Positions 36,064 to 44,502 of a DNA stretch of 64,000 bases are shown piece by piece. How positions within the stretch are numbered: the first letter of the stretch is position 1; each line of letters starts with the position of its first letter. Source of the DNA: Blastococcus sp. CPCC 205250. Its GTDB lineage: Bacteria; Actinomycetota; Actinomycetes; Mycobacteriales; Geodermatophilaceae. A program made the translations under genes and the position numbers. The DNA lies in NCBI RefSeq assembly GCF_019799925.1, contig NZ_JABGCG010000008.1, forward strand, positions 186,001-250,000, written 5' to 3'. Below the pieces are notes generated by a model that saw only the letters and a program-made list of their open reading frames with translations, was not told the origin of the DNA and did no database searches.

Positions 36064-36282
36064 GGCCAGGCCTCTCCCGCGGCAGCAACGTCCAGCTCAC
36101 GGTGGCCGACCGATCGCCGGTGCTTCTCCAGTAGGAGGCGCGCCATTCTCCAGTCCGGACGGAGGCGAGAGCGCCCGCTCGCCGAAGGCTCCAGACTCTC
36201 TCCAGTTCGCTGCCTGATCAGTGCGGCAGCTCGGCCGAGCGTGCGGTCCTCCTGTCGGCTCCGAGTTGAGCGATGGCAGGAG

Positions 36283-36861
36283 CTACTCCGGCGCACCTCC
36301 GGTGGCGGGCAGCTCGAGGCCGAGCTCCTCAGCGACGCGTAAGGCGATCGCCGCAACTGGCAGGTCGAGGCGGTCCGCGGCGGCGCGGCAGTAGAGGACG
36401 ACTGCCGAGACGGCGTACGTCCAGAGCCGCGGCTCCCAGTGGCCGGCCTCCATCAGCAGATCGGGATGCAGGCCGCCGCGCAGGCAGGCGGCCGCGTGGA
36501 CGGCGTACTGGGTGCGGCGGCGTACCTTGTGGCCGTCGAGCACGTAGTCGGCCAGGTAGCGATCCGTCAGCCCCTCGTACTCCAGCCGCTCGCCCCCCGG
36601 CGGGCAGGCCAGCCCGAGCGCCGCCGCTGCCACCTCGAGCAGCGCCACATCCGGCGTGACGAGGCCGCGGACGTCGATCGGCCGGACGGCCGGACGGCCG
36701 GACGGCCGGACGGAGAGCATGAGCTCGAAGGCGTCATCGTTGCCGTCGGCGAGGCCGAACAGGATGGCGATCTGTGCTTCGCGGTGCAGGACGTCCGGGT
36801 CCTCAAGCCGTCGCTTGGCCGTGGCGAGATCGTCCCGCGAGGGGCCGCACGACAGCCACAT
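36283..36861 (-). CDS. Hypothetical protein (island)
   Basis: About 192 residues from the ATG at 36861 (an ATG at 36909 would add 16 Arg-rich residues). It is mainly helical, beginning WLSCGPSRDDLATAKRRL, with HREAQIAILFGLADGNDDAFEL and LTDRYLADYVLDGHKVRRRTQYAVHAAACL. There is no signal peptide or membrane helix, and the family was not recognised. Its codon pattern is that of a real gene, unlike the rest of the surrounding 1.6 kb. It contains an internal octamer repeat (36679-36713) coding RPSGRPAVRP-like sequence. It lies behind the excisionase remnant, a place where mobile elements often carry regulatory or replication proteins. Confidence 0.6.
   Translation of the reverse strand: MWLSCGPSRDDLATAKRRLEDPDVLHREAQIAILFGLADGNDDAFELMLSVRPSGRPAVRPIDVRGLVTPDVALLEVAAAALGLACPPGGERLEYEGLTDRYLADYVLDGHKVRRRTQYAVHAAACLRGGLHPDLLMEAGHWEPRLWTYAVSAVVLYCRAAADRLDLPVAAIALRVAEELGLELPATGGAPE
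36679..36713. repeat. Tandem octamer cggccgga, about four copies
   Basis: Four tandem cggccgga units lie inside the hypothetical gene. Since 8 is not a multiple of 3, a change of one unit would shift the reading frame, so this could act as a slippage switch or simply be a past error site. Confidence 0.7.
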
Positions 36862-36909
36862 ACGGCGTCGCCGACTCGTCACAACGAGGTGGCCGGACCG
36901 AAGATGCAA

Positions 36910-37708
36910 GAGGTGTGTTGGCTCGTGGTCTTATCTTCTCCGGTTGCAGTGCTGGTGGCTTGCGAGGCGCTGGTCGCTCCATCGATGGTGAAGCGGGCCG
37001 TCGTGCTCCGCGAGGTGATCGCCGCTCCGTCAGAGCCGAGCCGCTGGCCGAGGAGTCCTCGACCGGTCCGCCGTGACGGATGCGGGACCATGAAGACGCC
37101 TGAGGGGCGCGGTCCGGTGGGGCGCTCGCGCGGTGGTTCAGTGATGCCCTCGGGCGGCGGCCGATGGGCTGCGCGAGGCCGGTGGCCGGTCCCTCGAGGG
37201 GCACAGTGAGGCGACAGTCGTCCGGTCGTCGGTCGGTTGCACGCGGTCGGCATGGTGCGAGTGAGAAGGCCGGTCGACGTGGCGTCCCGCTAGGAGTCGA
37301 CTTCTGCTATGCCACGTGAGCAGCGCTCGTCGCGGCCTGTGGTCGCTGGGCCCGTCGGTGACTCGGCCGCGCCTTCGGACCTCCGCGGTCGAGACAGGCC
37401 ATGGGAGGCGCGTGGATCCGCGCGGCCGCGCGAGCCGGCACAGCGGGTGAGACACCATTGGGACGGCGACGTTGACGTATCGCCGCGAGCTCAGGACCGT
37501 GAGTACCGTTGCCGCCCGTCCGCCCGTCCGCCCGCCGCGATAGGGGCAGCCAGCGACCTACCAACATGTCGCGGTCGGCGGGCCGGGCGTGGGCTCCACC
37601 GGCGGCAGCGCATCGCCGCGATGTATCTCCCGACCAGTGCGCCCCTGCCGTCGTGCCGACCCGAACGGTCAGTTTCAGCTAGAGCTTCGCTCGGGGCGCG
37701 ACCGCCAT
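36910..37708. other. About 800 bp without a supported gene
   Basis: Open frames on both strands here are Arg/Pro-rich with no recognisable motifs or ribosome sites. I see no RNA gene or repeat. The base composition falls toward the right-hand end, as expected of acquired or decaying DNA. Confidence 0.5.
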
Positions 37709-38383
37709 TCAAATCAGATCGCCGATTGCTCCTCGGGCGATTGTGAGGAATTCGTCGGACAGTTCTCGATCCACTCCCTCCACGGCTCGGGAGAGCAAGA
37801 TTCCGCCAGCCATCAAGATGAACGCTTCGACCGCCACAGCTCGAGGGTCACGTTGCGACGACGCTGGCACGTCTCCGCTTTCCACTCCGGCCGGTGCCTC
37901 GCCGCTTCCTGCACCGGCGGCACCGTCGCGGTCGGACAGCTCTTCGGCGAGCAGGTCGGCGAACATGGTCAAGTATGCCTGCACGCCGTCGGCATAGCTG
38001 CGCTGAACCTGTTCACCGTGGCGGGCAACCTCCGCCCCCAAGGTGGGAGCCGGGCAGCCGACACCTGGAGTGTCCCTGTGGTAAGTCGCCAAGTATCGCT
38101 CCGCCACCTGCATTAATGGGTGCAGAGCCGGCTTGCGACTCTTGTCCTCGAGGAAGCGATCAAGGTCGCGAATCTGCTCGTCAAAAGCGTTACGGCATGC
38201 TTCGGCCACGAGGGCCTCTTTGGAGTCGAAATGGTTGTAGAACCCTCCGCGAGTGAGTCCGGCCACGCGCATCAACTGGTCGATGCCGACTTGGTCGGCC
38301 CCCTGCTCGCGGAACATCACGCTGGCGGACTGGAGGATCTTCGCTCGATTGAGCTCCTTGGCCTCATGGGAGATTCCCGGCAC
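37709..38383 (-). CDS. TetR-family transcriptional regulator
   Basis: A 224-residue protein with the TetR N-terminal DNA-binding domain: RAKILQSASVMFREQGADQVGIDQLMRVAGLTRGGFYNHFDSKEAL, where LTRGGFYNHF is the recognition helix. The C-terminal ligand-binding domain is all-helical, with a Gly/Ala-rich insert near 150-170. GTG start. Just upstream lies a 23-bp palindrome (38416-38438), a likely self-operator. By position it could also control the hydrolase-SDR genes about 1 kb away. The ligand cannot be inferred. Confidence 0.9.
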   Translation of the reverse strand: MPGISHEAKELNRAKILQSASVMFREQGADQVGIDQLMRVAGLTRGGFYNHFDSKEALVAEACRNAFDEQIRDLDRFLEDKSRKPALHPLMQVAERYLATYHRDTPGVGCPAPTLGAEVARHGEQVQRSYADGVQAYLTMFADLLAEELSDRDGAAGAGSGEAPAGVESGDVPASSQRDPRAVAVEAFILMAGGILLSRAVEGVDRELSDEFLTIARGAIGDLI

Positions 38384-38415
38384 GGCCTTCCTTCCATGTT
38401 GAGCTGCGCAACGCC

Positions 38416-38438
38416 ACCTATAATCTGCCAGTATAGGT
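38416..38438. promoter_or_regulatory. TetR operator candidate (acctata-9-tataggt)
   Basis: Seven-base arms acctata (38416-38422) and tataggt (38432-38438) are exact complements, 9 bases apart, about 33 bases before the TetR GTG. The site includes TATAAT-like sequence, so binding would block the regulator's own promoter. Confidence 0.65.
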
Positions 38439-39289
38439 TAGCCAGTGAGGATGAGCACCATCAAGACCCGGCCGGTCTCGATGGTGTATTCGCTGCAGCC
38501 GACGTCCCCGCCGCAGGACCACCGGTAGCAGGCGCCACGCTCGGACTCCGCCGCGCCACGGCAGCGACGTTCCGGTGTGCGGACGAAGAGCAGCTGCGAC
38601 GGGTCCCGACTCCCTTCCCGGGGTCTGCGCTCAGCCTCACCGAGTGGCCATCCGGCCCGCTGAGTCGCAGGACCGAGGTGCGCCTTGTCGCAGGTGAGCG
38701 GACGGAGCCTGACTGATCCGGTCGTCGAACGCGCGCGGACGGGACCTTGGGCTACCGAGAGGCGTGTGGACGACCAACACCCTCCTCCCCGGGCCGCTCA
38801 AGGGGCGTGGACAGGGCCCGCACTGGCCGCTCGAGCCGGTTGATCGTCCCTGAGCCGACCACACGAGTTCCGTCGTGGTCCGCCGTCATCGGCCACTGAC
38901 CGAGATTGGCGGGTTGCGGCCGATCCGTTGCGTCATCGACGACGGTTGGCCCGTGGCCTGGGGGGCAAGCGGTCTCGGGTGTCGCGTCCCACGGGCACTG
39001 TTGGCGTGGCCGCTACCTCGGGTTGGTCCGGCCGGCATGGCTGGACGGGCCAGCCGGCGGCACGTCGTGCCTCGGCGTACGCCGTAGGTGGTCGTGCGCA
39101 CATCGTGCACCTGCGCTGGAAGCGGCGGCCACCTGTCGGAACCACGAGCGTTGTTCACGACACGGCACGCGGATCTGCGACCTGATCACCACGGACGGTG
39201 ACCCGTCGACGGGGGCGGGAGTGCTGCCCGGTATGTGGCGTGATCCGAGCCGTGCATCGAACACTGCCGAAGCACACGCTCGCAAGGGG
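38439..39289. other. About 850 bp without a supported gene
   Basis: This is the stretch between the TetR operator and the hydrolase promoter. Open frames exist but have no family motif or ribosome site. It may be the remains of a divergent gene; I see nothing definite. Confidence 0.5.
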
Positions 39290-39319
39290 TTGACTCGGTT
39301 GATGATGCTCGACATCATC
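39290..39319 (+). promoter_or_regulatory. Promoter overlapped by a palindromic operator
   Basis: TTGACT (39290-39295) with a 17-base spacer to CATCAT (39313-39318) is a fair sigma70 match. The inverted repeat gatgatg (39301-39307) / catcatc (39313-39319), 5 bases apart, overlaps the -10. The hydrolase ATG is 34 bases further on. Repression by a regulator, perhaps the TetR at 37709, is inference; its self-operator is a different sequence. Confidence 0.5.
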
Positions 39320-39352
39320 AGTGGCGATCGTCACATTGCAGAGAGGAACACG

Positions 39353-40198
39353 ATGACCGAGACGCACGTGTCAACGCCGACACGCTTCATCCAGGCCGCG
39401 GATGGAGTGAAGTACGCCTATCGACGGTGGGGGAAGTCCGGCCAGGCGCCGGTCCTGCTCATCCAGCATTATCGCGCAGGCATGGACCACTGGGACCCAC
39501 TCATCACCGACGCTCTCGCCGAGGAGCGCGAGGTGATTCTCTTCAACGGCCGAGGCATTGCGAGCTCGGATGGTGACCCGCGGGACACGATCGAGCAAAT
39601 GGCTGACGACATCGCAACGTTCCTCGACGCGATCGACGTGCCCCAGGTCGACGCAGTTGGCTTCTCGATAGGCGGAATGCAGGTTCAGGAACTGACGATC
39701 CGCCACCCCGAGAAGGTTCGGAAGCTCGTACTACTGGGGACCGGCCCCCGTGGGCTGATCCTTGGCAGTGATCCCCGCGTGAAAGAGGTCGCCTCGCATC
39801 CGGAACTGGTACTCGAGGACTTCCTCTTCCTGTTCTTCGGTCGATCCGAAGAAGCGGTCAAGGCGGGCCAGGCCTTCTGGGAGCGACGGCACCAGCGCAC
39901 GGAGGATGTCGATCCTCCTACCTCCTTCGAGGTGGCCATCAAGCAGTGGCCCGCCGTCGAGGCGTACCGGGATTCAGCAGATCCCGACCGGCCGTTCGAC
40001 TACCTGCACGCGCTCGATCATCCGACGTTGATCCTCAACGGGATCGACGACATCATGATCGACACGATCAGCTCGCTCGATATGGCCAAGAACATCCGCG
40101 ATTCGCAGCTGATCCTGTACCCCGACTCCGGACACGGTGCTCACTTCCAGTACCCCGAGCGATTCGTCAAGCATCTCAAGCAGTTCCTGTCGGAGTAG
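39353..40198 (+). CDS. Alpha/beta-fold hydrolase (esterase/lactonase-like)
   Basis: A 281-residue protein with the nucleophile elbow GFSIGG (Ser105). The oxyanion region has LLIQHYRAGMDHWDP, the acid region NGIDDIMI, and the catalytic histidine lies in DSGHGAHFQYP near the end. It is cytoplasmic and belongs to the broad family of epoxide hydrolase-, lactonase- and haloperoxidase-like enzymes; the substrate is unknown. The HGG-type oxyanion motif is replaced by QHY. ATG after gagagg. A second, clearly related hydrolase lies at 47871-48701 in the same island, also beside a TetR gene. Confidence 0.88.
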   Translation: MTETHVSTPTRFIQAADGVKYAYRRWGKSGQAPVLLIQHYRAGMDHWDPLITDALAEEREVILFNGRGIASSDGDPRDTIEQMADDIATFLDAIDVPQVDAVGFSIGGMQVQELTIRHPEKVRKLVLLGTGPRGLILGSDPRVKEVASHPELVLEDFLFLFFGRSEEAVKAGQAFWERRHQRTEDVDPPTSFEVAIKQWPAVEAYRDSADPDRPFDYLHALDHPTLILNGIDDIMIDTISSLDMAKNIRDSQLILYPDSGHGAHFQYPERFVKHLKQFLSE

Positions 40199-40675
40199 CC
40201 GTACGAACAGCAGTCGTCGCCGCGGCACGATCGGTGCGCGAAGGGAATGGGCGGTGCGCACACCGATCTGCGCATCGCCACTTCATCTCCGGAGTCCTTG
40301 CCGGCCTACGAGCCCGCCAGCTGGGTTCATGCGATCGCCGACACCCGGTGCTCATGGTGGTCGCCCTCTGGACAGCCTCGCCGACGGTCAACTCCCGACA
40401 GCGACTTGAGAACGGCGATGCGCCAGAAGATGCCGGTGATGATCCCGGGGGGCCACTGCGATCTCTTCGGGCAGCGGCTTCGGACTCGGCTCGGTCGCGG
40501 CCTTGATCGGTTCGTCGATCACATGATCACCAACACCTGACCAGAACGAGAGGCGGCGGTGTCCCGGGCAAGCCGGTATGCCGCCGCGTCTCGCGCGCCA
40601 TATCCCACTCCTCAAACGGATCCCGTCACTTCCCCACAGCCGTACGCCCAACGACACATGAACGGAGACACACAG
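40199..40675. other. About 480 bp without a supported gene
   Basis: Between the hydrolase and the SDR I see no convincing gene on either strand. A short plus-strand frame ending VDHMITNT could be the tail of a lost gene, but it has no recognisable motif. A ggaga ribosome site precedes the SDR start. Confidence 0.4.
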
Positions 40676-41518
40676 ATGGGTCGAGTCGAGGGCAAAGTCG
40701 CCTTCATCACCGGTGCAGCACGCGGCCAGGGTCGCGCCCACGCCATCCGCCTGGCTGAGGAGGGGGCGGACATCATCGCGGTCGATTCGTGTAGCGACGT
40801 CGAGACCGTCCCCTATGCCGGCGCGACCACCGAGGACCTGGCGGAGACGGTCAAGCAGGTGGAGGCGCTGGACCGCCGGATCCTCGCGCGCCGCGCCGAC
40901 GTCAGAGACCTCGGCGCGCTCCAGGAGGTCGCCGCCGAGGGCATCGCGGAGCTCGGTGGCATCGACATCGTCTGCGCCAATGCCGGCATCGCCAGCTTCG
41001 GGCCGGCTCTCGACCTGGACGAGAGCACTTGGCAGGACGTCATCGACATCAACCTGACCGGGGCGTTCAAGACGGTCAAGGCCACCGTCCCGCACATGAT
41101 CGAGACTGGTCGCAAGGGCTCGGTCATCCTGACGAGCTCGGTGGCAGGGCTCATCGCCTTCCCCAACCTCGCCCACTACACCGCGGCCAAGCACGGCGTC
41201 ACAGGTCTCATGCGGGCATTCGCCATCGAACTGGCGGGGCACGGCATCCGCGTCAACTCCATCCACCCGGCGACCGTGGACACCCCGATGGTCTCCAACA
41301 ACTACGAACTGTTCCTGGGCGGCGTCAAGGGAGCGACGCGCGAGCAGGCCGCCGCGGGGATGGCAGGGATGAACGCCCTGAACATCCCGTGGGTCGAGAC
41401 GATCGACGTGAGCAACGCCGTCCTCTACCTGGCTTCTGATGAGTCTCGGTACGTGACCGGCACCACCACGGTCATCGATGCCGGAGCGATCGCGCCCTTC
41501 AAGATCCCCCACGGGTAA
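40676..41518 (+). CDS. Mycofactocin-type short-chain dehydrogenase/reductase
   Basis: A 280-residue SDR. The cofactor motif TGAARGQGRAHAIRLAEEGADIIAVD matches the subgroup whose NAD(H) is thought to be non-exchangeable and recycled by mycofactocin, as in carveol-dehydrogenase-type enzymes. NAGI, the catalytic Ser in ILTSSVAGL and YTAAKHG (Tyr-x3-Lys) are intact. The last part includes ETIDVSNAVLYLASDESRYVTG. The ATG at 40676 was chosen over an upstream ATG because homologues begin MGRVEGKV. Substrate unknown, probably a secondary alcohol or ketone. Together with the hydrolase it could form a small catabolic operon. Confidence 0.9.
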   Translation: MGRVEGKVAFITGAARGQGRAHAIRLAEEGADIIAVDSCSDVETVPYAGATTEDLAETVKQVEALDRRILARRADVRDLGALQEVAAEGIAELGGIDIVCANAGIASFGPALDLDESTWQDVIDINLTGAFKTVKATVPHMIETGRKGSVILTSSVAGLIAFPNLAHYTAAKHGVTGLMRAFAIELAGHGIRVNSIHPATVDTPMVSNNYELFLGGVKGATREQAAAGMAGMNALNIPWVETIDVSNAVLYLASDESRYVTGTTTVIDAGAIAPFKIPHG

Positions 41519-42001
41519 GGGGCCGTTGCGGGTGTCGGCGTCCGTAGTTCGTTGTGATCTGCCTCGAACGGTGCCGGCGCCCGCACAGTCCTGACCGACG
41601 TCGTCAGTCACGTAGTTCCGCCGGCCCCTCAGGTGGGTCTGCCCCGTGATGCAGGACGATTCATCCGAGAAGTGGGGACGAGACCAGCGAGGCGACTCCT
41701 TCGCGCGCGCCGAGGCGACCGACGGGGGCGGTGTGACTGCAGTGACTTCATCTCCAGCGTGAAGTCATCGACCACAGCAGTTGGACGGTTCTGGGCGGCA
41801 GTTCGAGGTCCGGTCGAGCAGCGCTCAGATGCCGCTGATTACCCGCACCGGTGAGCCCGGACCTCGAGCTGCTGAGCCGTCGCTTGCTCGGGGGAGAGGC
41901 TCCGCATCGATGTGACTTGGCGAGTCCCGTTGAGGCGGACGGCATCAGGATGCGGGGGCCCCGCGCCACTCTGCTGCCAGTGGGGTGTCGTGGTGAACCG
42001 C
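41519..42001. other. About 480 bp without a gene
   Basis: Convergent gap between the SDR and the broken SDR remnant. It holds the perfect-armed palindrome at 41743-41767 and nothing else recognisable. Confidence 0.5.
41743..41767. promoter_or_regulatory. Orphan 25-bp palindrome (tgacttca-9-tgaagtca)
   Basis: Eight-base arms tgacttca (41743-41750) and tgaagtca (41760-41767) are exact complements, 9 bases apart. The form is that of a TetR/GntR-type operator, but no promoter or regulated gene is adjacent now. Confidence 0.5.
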
Positions 42002-42537
42002 TCAAGTCGCCTCGGGACCCGACGCGGCGCGGGCCATGCCGAGGAACTTCGTGAACTGGGCCGGCCCGTTCTCCAGGACGTCGACGTAGCCGCCGGCGCG
42101 GATCTCGTCCCAGTGCGCCCGGACGTCCTCCGGCTGCGCGTCCCGGCCCAGGAAGACTCCCCGGGTCTCCGGGAGCTCGGTGACGGAGAAGGCCCCGCCG
42201 CCGGCGTTGAGGATGACGCCGTTGGGGGCGTCCTCGCCGATCAGGTGCAGGACACCGGCGGTCACCGCCTCCGGGGGGAGGCTGTCGGCCTCCTGCTGGT
42301 CGCCGATGATGGTCCCCCCTCGGTCATGCGCGACCGGGTGATCGGGACGATCGTGTTCGTGTGGACGCCCTTGCCGGCGCCCTCGATGGCCAGCACCTTC
42401 ATGAGACCCAGGACCGCGGCCTTGGCGGTGGCGTAGCCGGCCTGGCCGAAGTTGCCGTACGTGCCGTTCTGCGACGACGTGAGGAGGACGCGGCCGTAGC
42501 CCTGGTCGCGCATCAGCGGCCGGACGGCGTGCGTGCA
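42002..42537 (-). pseudogene. 3-oxoacyl/hydroxyacyl SDR, C-terminal remnant with frameshift
   Basis: The first part reads RPLMRDQGYGRVLLTSSQNGTYGNFGQAGYATAKAAVLGLMKVLAIEGAGKG. It contains the catalytic Ser, Tyr and Lys of an HSD17B4-like SDR (LTSS, YATAK). A one-base frameshift near 42315, at a run of six G, separates it from TIIGDQQEADSLPPEAVTAGVLHLIGEDAPNGVILNAGGG and the normal C-terminus (stop 42002). The N-terminal cofactor-binding half is gone. Upstream it is joined directly to an enoyl-CoA hydratase fragment. Not functional. Confidence 0.8.
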
Positions 42538-42929
42538 CCGATGCGCACCTCGGAGAACGCAAACGTCGCCGACGACGCCGCGACGACCACGTCGCACGCG
42601 GCCAGTAACCCCACCCCGCCGGCGCGGGCTGGGCCGCGGACCGCTGCGACGACCGGCTTGGGTGCGGACCAGACCGTCTGCAACAGCTCCGGGAGCTCGC
42701 GGACTCCCTGGTCGTCGGCGGCGGCACCGCCGGCCTCGTTGAGGTCCATGCCGGAGCAGAACACCCGACCGGTGTGGTCGAGGACCACCACACGCACCGA
42801 CGGGTCGTCGAGTGCGGCAGCCAGCCCCTCGCGGAGTCGGCTCCGCATGGCGCGAGACAGGGCGTTGCGATCGCTGGGCGAGTTCAGGGTCAGGGTGGCG
42901 ATGCCCTGCCCTACGGAAGTCTCGAGCAC
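42538..42929 (-). pseudogene. Enoyl-CoA hydratase, N-terminal half only
   Basis: It starts normally (LETSVGQGIATLTLNSPSDRNALSRAM). It keeps the first oxyanion loop (VFCSGMDLNEAGG) and the second (AAVRGPARAGGVGLLAACDVV), then breaks off after FAFSEVRIGA, about half the family length of 255-265. Beyond this the sequence is the SDR remnant in another frame, so a deletion fused the two genes. A truncated protein of up to 138 residues ending TPSGR would be made, without the C-terminal trimerisation part. Confidence 0.8.
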
Positions 42930-42953
42930 GTCGTCCTCCTGGGGTGTCGGCTC

Positions 42954-43436
42954 TCAGCGGTAGTCGTGGAACCCGCGGCCGGTCTTGCGGCCGAGTTCGC
43001 CGGCGGCGTCCTTGTCGCACAGCAGCTGTGGCGGGGCGAAGCGCTCGCCGAGGGTCCGGTGCAGGTACTCGGCGATGGCCAGCCGGACGTCGAGGCGGAC
43101 CAGGTCGGTCGAGCGCAGCGGGCCCATCGGGTGGCGGTAGCCCAAGTCCATGGCGGTGTTGATGGCATCGGCGTCGGCTACGCCCTCCTCGAGCATGCGG
43201 ATGGACTCCAGCCCGAGGAGCACCCCGAGCCGGGAGGATGCGAAGCCGGGGGAGTCCGTCACCACGATGCCGGTCTTGCCGAGTCGGTCGACCCAGCTAC
43301 GCGCCGATGTGACGACGTCGTCCGCGGTGCCTGTCGGTACGACCACTTCGACGAGCCGGGACGCCGGGACGGGGTTGAAGAAGTGCATCCCGAGGAAGCG
43401 GTGAGGGCGCTCCAGCACTGCGGCGCGCTCCGTCAC
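42954..43436 (-). pseudogene. 3-hydroxyacyl-CoA dehydrogenase, N-terminus lost
   Basis: Residues match the end of the NAD domain (HRFLGMHFFNPVPASRLVEVV) and the whole C-terminal 3HCDH domain (GFASSRLGVLLGLESIRMLEEG, LGYRHPMGPLRSTDLVRLDVRL, ending GRKTGRGFHDYR). An in-frame TNTSSLSV just upstream, to about 43465, is the normal preceding segment. Before that the conserved Rossmann GxGxxG part is missing. A full gene would code about 285 residues; this keeps about 165. It forms a decayed beta-oxidation cluster with the neighbouring enoyl-CoA hydratase and SDR remnants. Confidence 0.75.
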
Positions 43437-43712
43437 GGACAGGGACGAGGTGTTGGTTGCCGTCTCGGTCGCGGGCCCGTCGAGGACCGGGGGGAGGTCG
43501 TCGCCGCTCTCTCCATCGTCGTGACCGGGAGCTCGCCCGCGGCCGTCCGCCCCTACGTCCCGAGTGTCCGTGCGGCCGCCCGAGCCGTCTCGCGGGCACT
43601 CGATCAGACGGCACGCGGGGCGCCGTGACCGGAGTTGCGGCGCGGCCGCCGGGACCGATGGACGGGACCGATCGGGGTCTCGTCCAGCGAATGAGGGGTG
43701 CCTCGCGCGGAG

Positions 43713-43732
43713 AAGCTTGAGATCTCAAGCTT
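43713..43732. promoter_or_regulatory. Operator 1: perfect 20-bp palindrome upstream of the ribA operon
   Basis: aagcttgaga/tctcaagctt is a perfect 20-bp palindrome. It covers the candidate -35 (TTGAGA, 43717-43722). Its size and form suit a MarR-type dimer; a MarR gene ends the operon it precedes. Confidence 0.75.
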
Positions 43733-43744
43733 CCTGTGTATGCT
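43717..43744 (+). promoter_or_regulatory. Promoter of the ribA-nitroreductase-DODA-marR operon
   Basis: TTGAGA (43717-43722), a 16-base spacer, and TATGCT (43739-43744). It is flanked and partly covered by two palindromes (43713-43732 and 43744-43765), so a bound repressor would exclude RNA polymerase. Confidence 0.6.
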
Positions 43745-43765
43745 TCGTTTGAAAGTTCAAACGAA
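43744..43765. promoter_or_regulatory. Operator 2: palindrome ttcgtttgaa-ag-ttcaaacgaa
   Basis: Exact 10-bp arms with a 2-base centre, starting at the last base of the -10. The TTGAAnnTTCAA core is common for MarR/OhrR-type regulators. Its centre lies 32 bases from that of operator 1, three helical turns, so both dimers would sit on one DNA face. It ends just before the ribosome site. Confidence 0.75.
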
Positions 43766-43776
43766 GGGATGATCCG

Positions 43777-44487
43777 ATGCCGCTCTCCGTTCCGGAGCCC
43801 GTGTTCCCGGGGGTCGTCGCCGCACTGCGCGGACGCGTCGACGCGCCGGCCGCGGCCGCAGTCCGGACGCATGTGACCGTGCCGCTCAGCTTCGCCGACG
43901 GGTATGCGACCGCCGCGGAGGTGTTCACGTTCACGGATCTGGTCGACGGCAAGGAGCACCTGCTCCTCGGCCTCGGCGACTGGGCGGGGGCGCTGGGGCG
44001 CTCGGCAGTCGGCGGCGAGGCGCCTCTGGTCCGGCCGCACAGCGAGTGCCTCACCGGCGACGTCTTCGGCAGCGAGCGGTGCGACTGCGGTCCTCAGCTG
44101 CGCGAGGCGGCCGAGCGGATCACCGAGGCCGGCGGATTCCTCCTCTACCTGCGGCAGGAGGGGCGGGGCATCGGCCTCTACGCCAAGCTCGACGCGTACG
44201 CCCTCCAGGACGCCGGCCTCGACACGTACCAGGCGAACGTGGCCCTGGGCCGGGGTGAGGACGAGCGCGACTACACCGCCGCGGCGCAGATGCTGCGCGC
44301 CGTCGGCGCCGACCGCATCCGGCTGCTGTCCAACAACCCGGACAAGGCCGAGCAGCTCGGACGGCTCGGCGTCGTCGTCACGGAGCGGGTGCCCACCGCC
44401 GTCCACCTGTCCGCGGCCAACGCCCGCTACCTGTCCGTCAAGCGCGACCGGACCGCGCACACCCTCGACCTGCCGCTCGCCGGCTGA
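43777..44487 (+). CDS. ribA: GTP cyclohydrolase II-type protein (RibA family)
   Basis: A 236-residue protein with the zinc ligands C-x10-C-x-C (C91, C102, C104 in HSECLTGDVFGSERCDCG). RQEGRGIGLYAKLDAY (about 126-141) and LLSNNPDK, conserved in the GTP-binding site, are also present. It opens GTP to a pyrimidine, the first step of riboflavin synthesis. Standing outside a riboflavin operon, with flavin enzymes behind it, it probably boosts flavin supply when the operon is induced (inference). The N-terminal 40 residues are not conserved. ATG after gaaggga. First gene of a five-gene operon under two palindromic operators. Confidence 0.88.
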   Translation: MPLSVPEPVFPGVVAALRGRVDAPAAAAVRTHVTVPLSFADGYATAAEVFTFTDLVDGKEHLLLGLGDWAGALGRSAVGGEAPLVRPHSECLTGDVFGSERCDCGPQLREAAERITEAGGFLLYLRQEGRGIGLYAKLDAYALQDAGLDTYQANVALGRGEDERDYTAAAQMLRAVGADRIRLLSNNPDKAEQLGRLGVVVTERVPTAVHLSAANARYLSVKRDRTAHTLDLPLAG

Positions 44488-44502
44488 CCCTCGGAGACCG
44501 CC

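Noticed and set aside
36679..36713. CRISPR-like repeat
   Set aside because: 8-bp units without spacers; a simple tandem repeat inside a gene.
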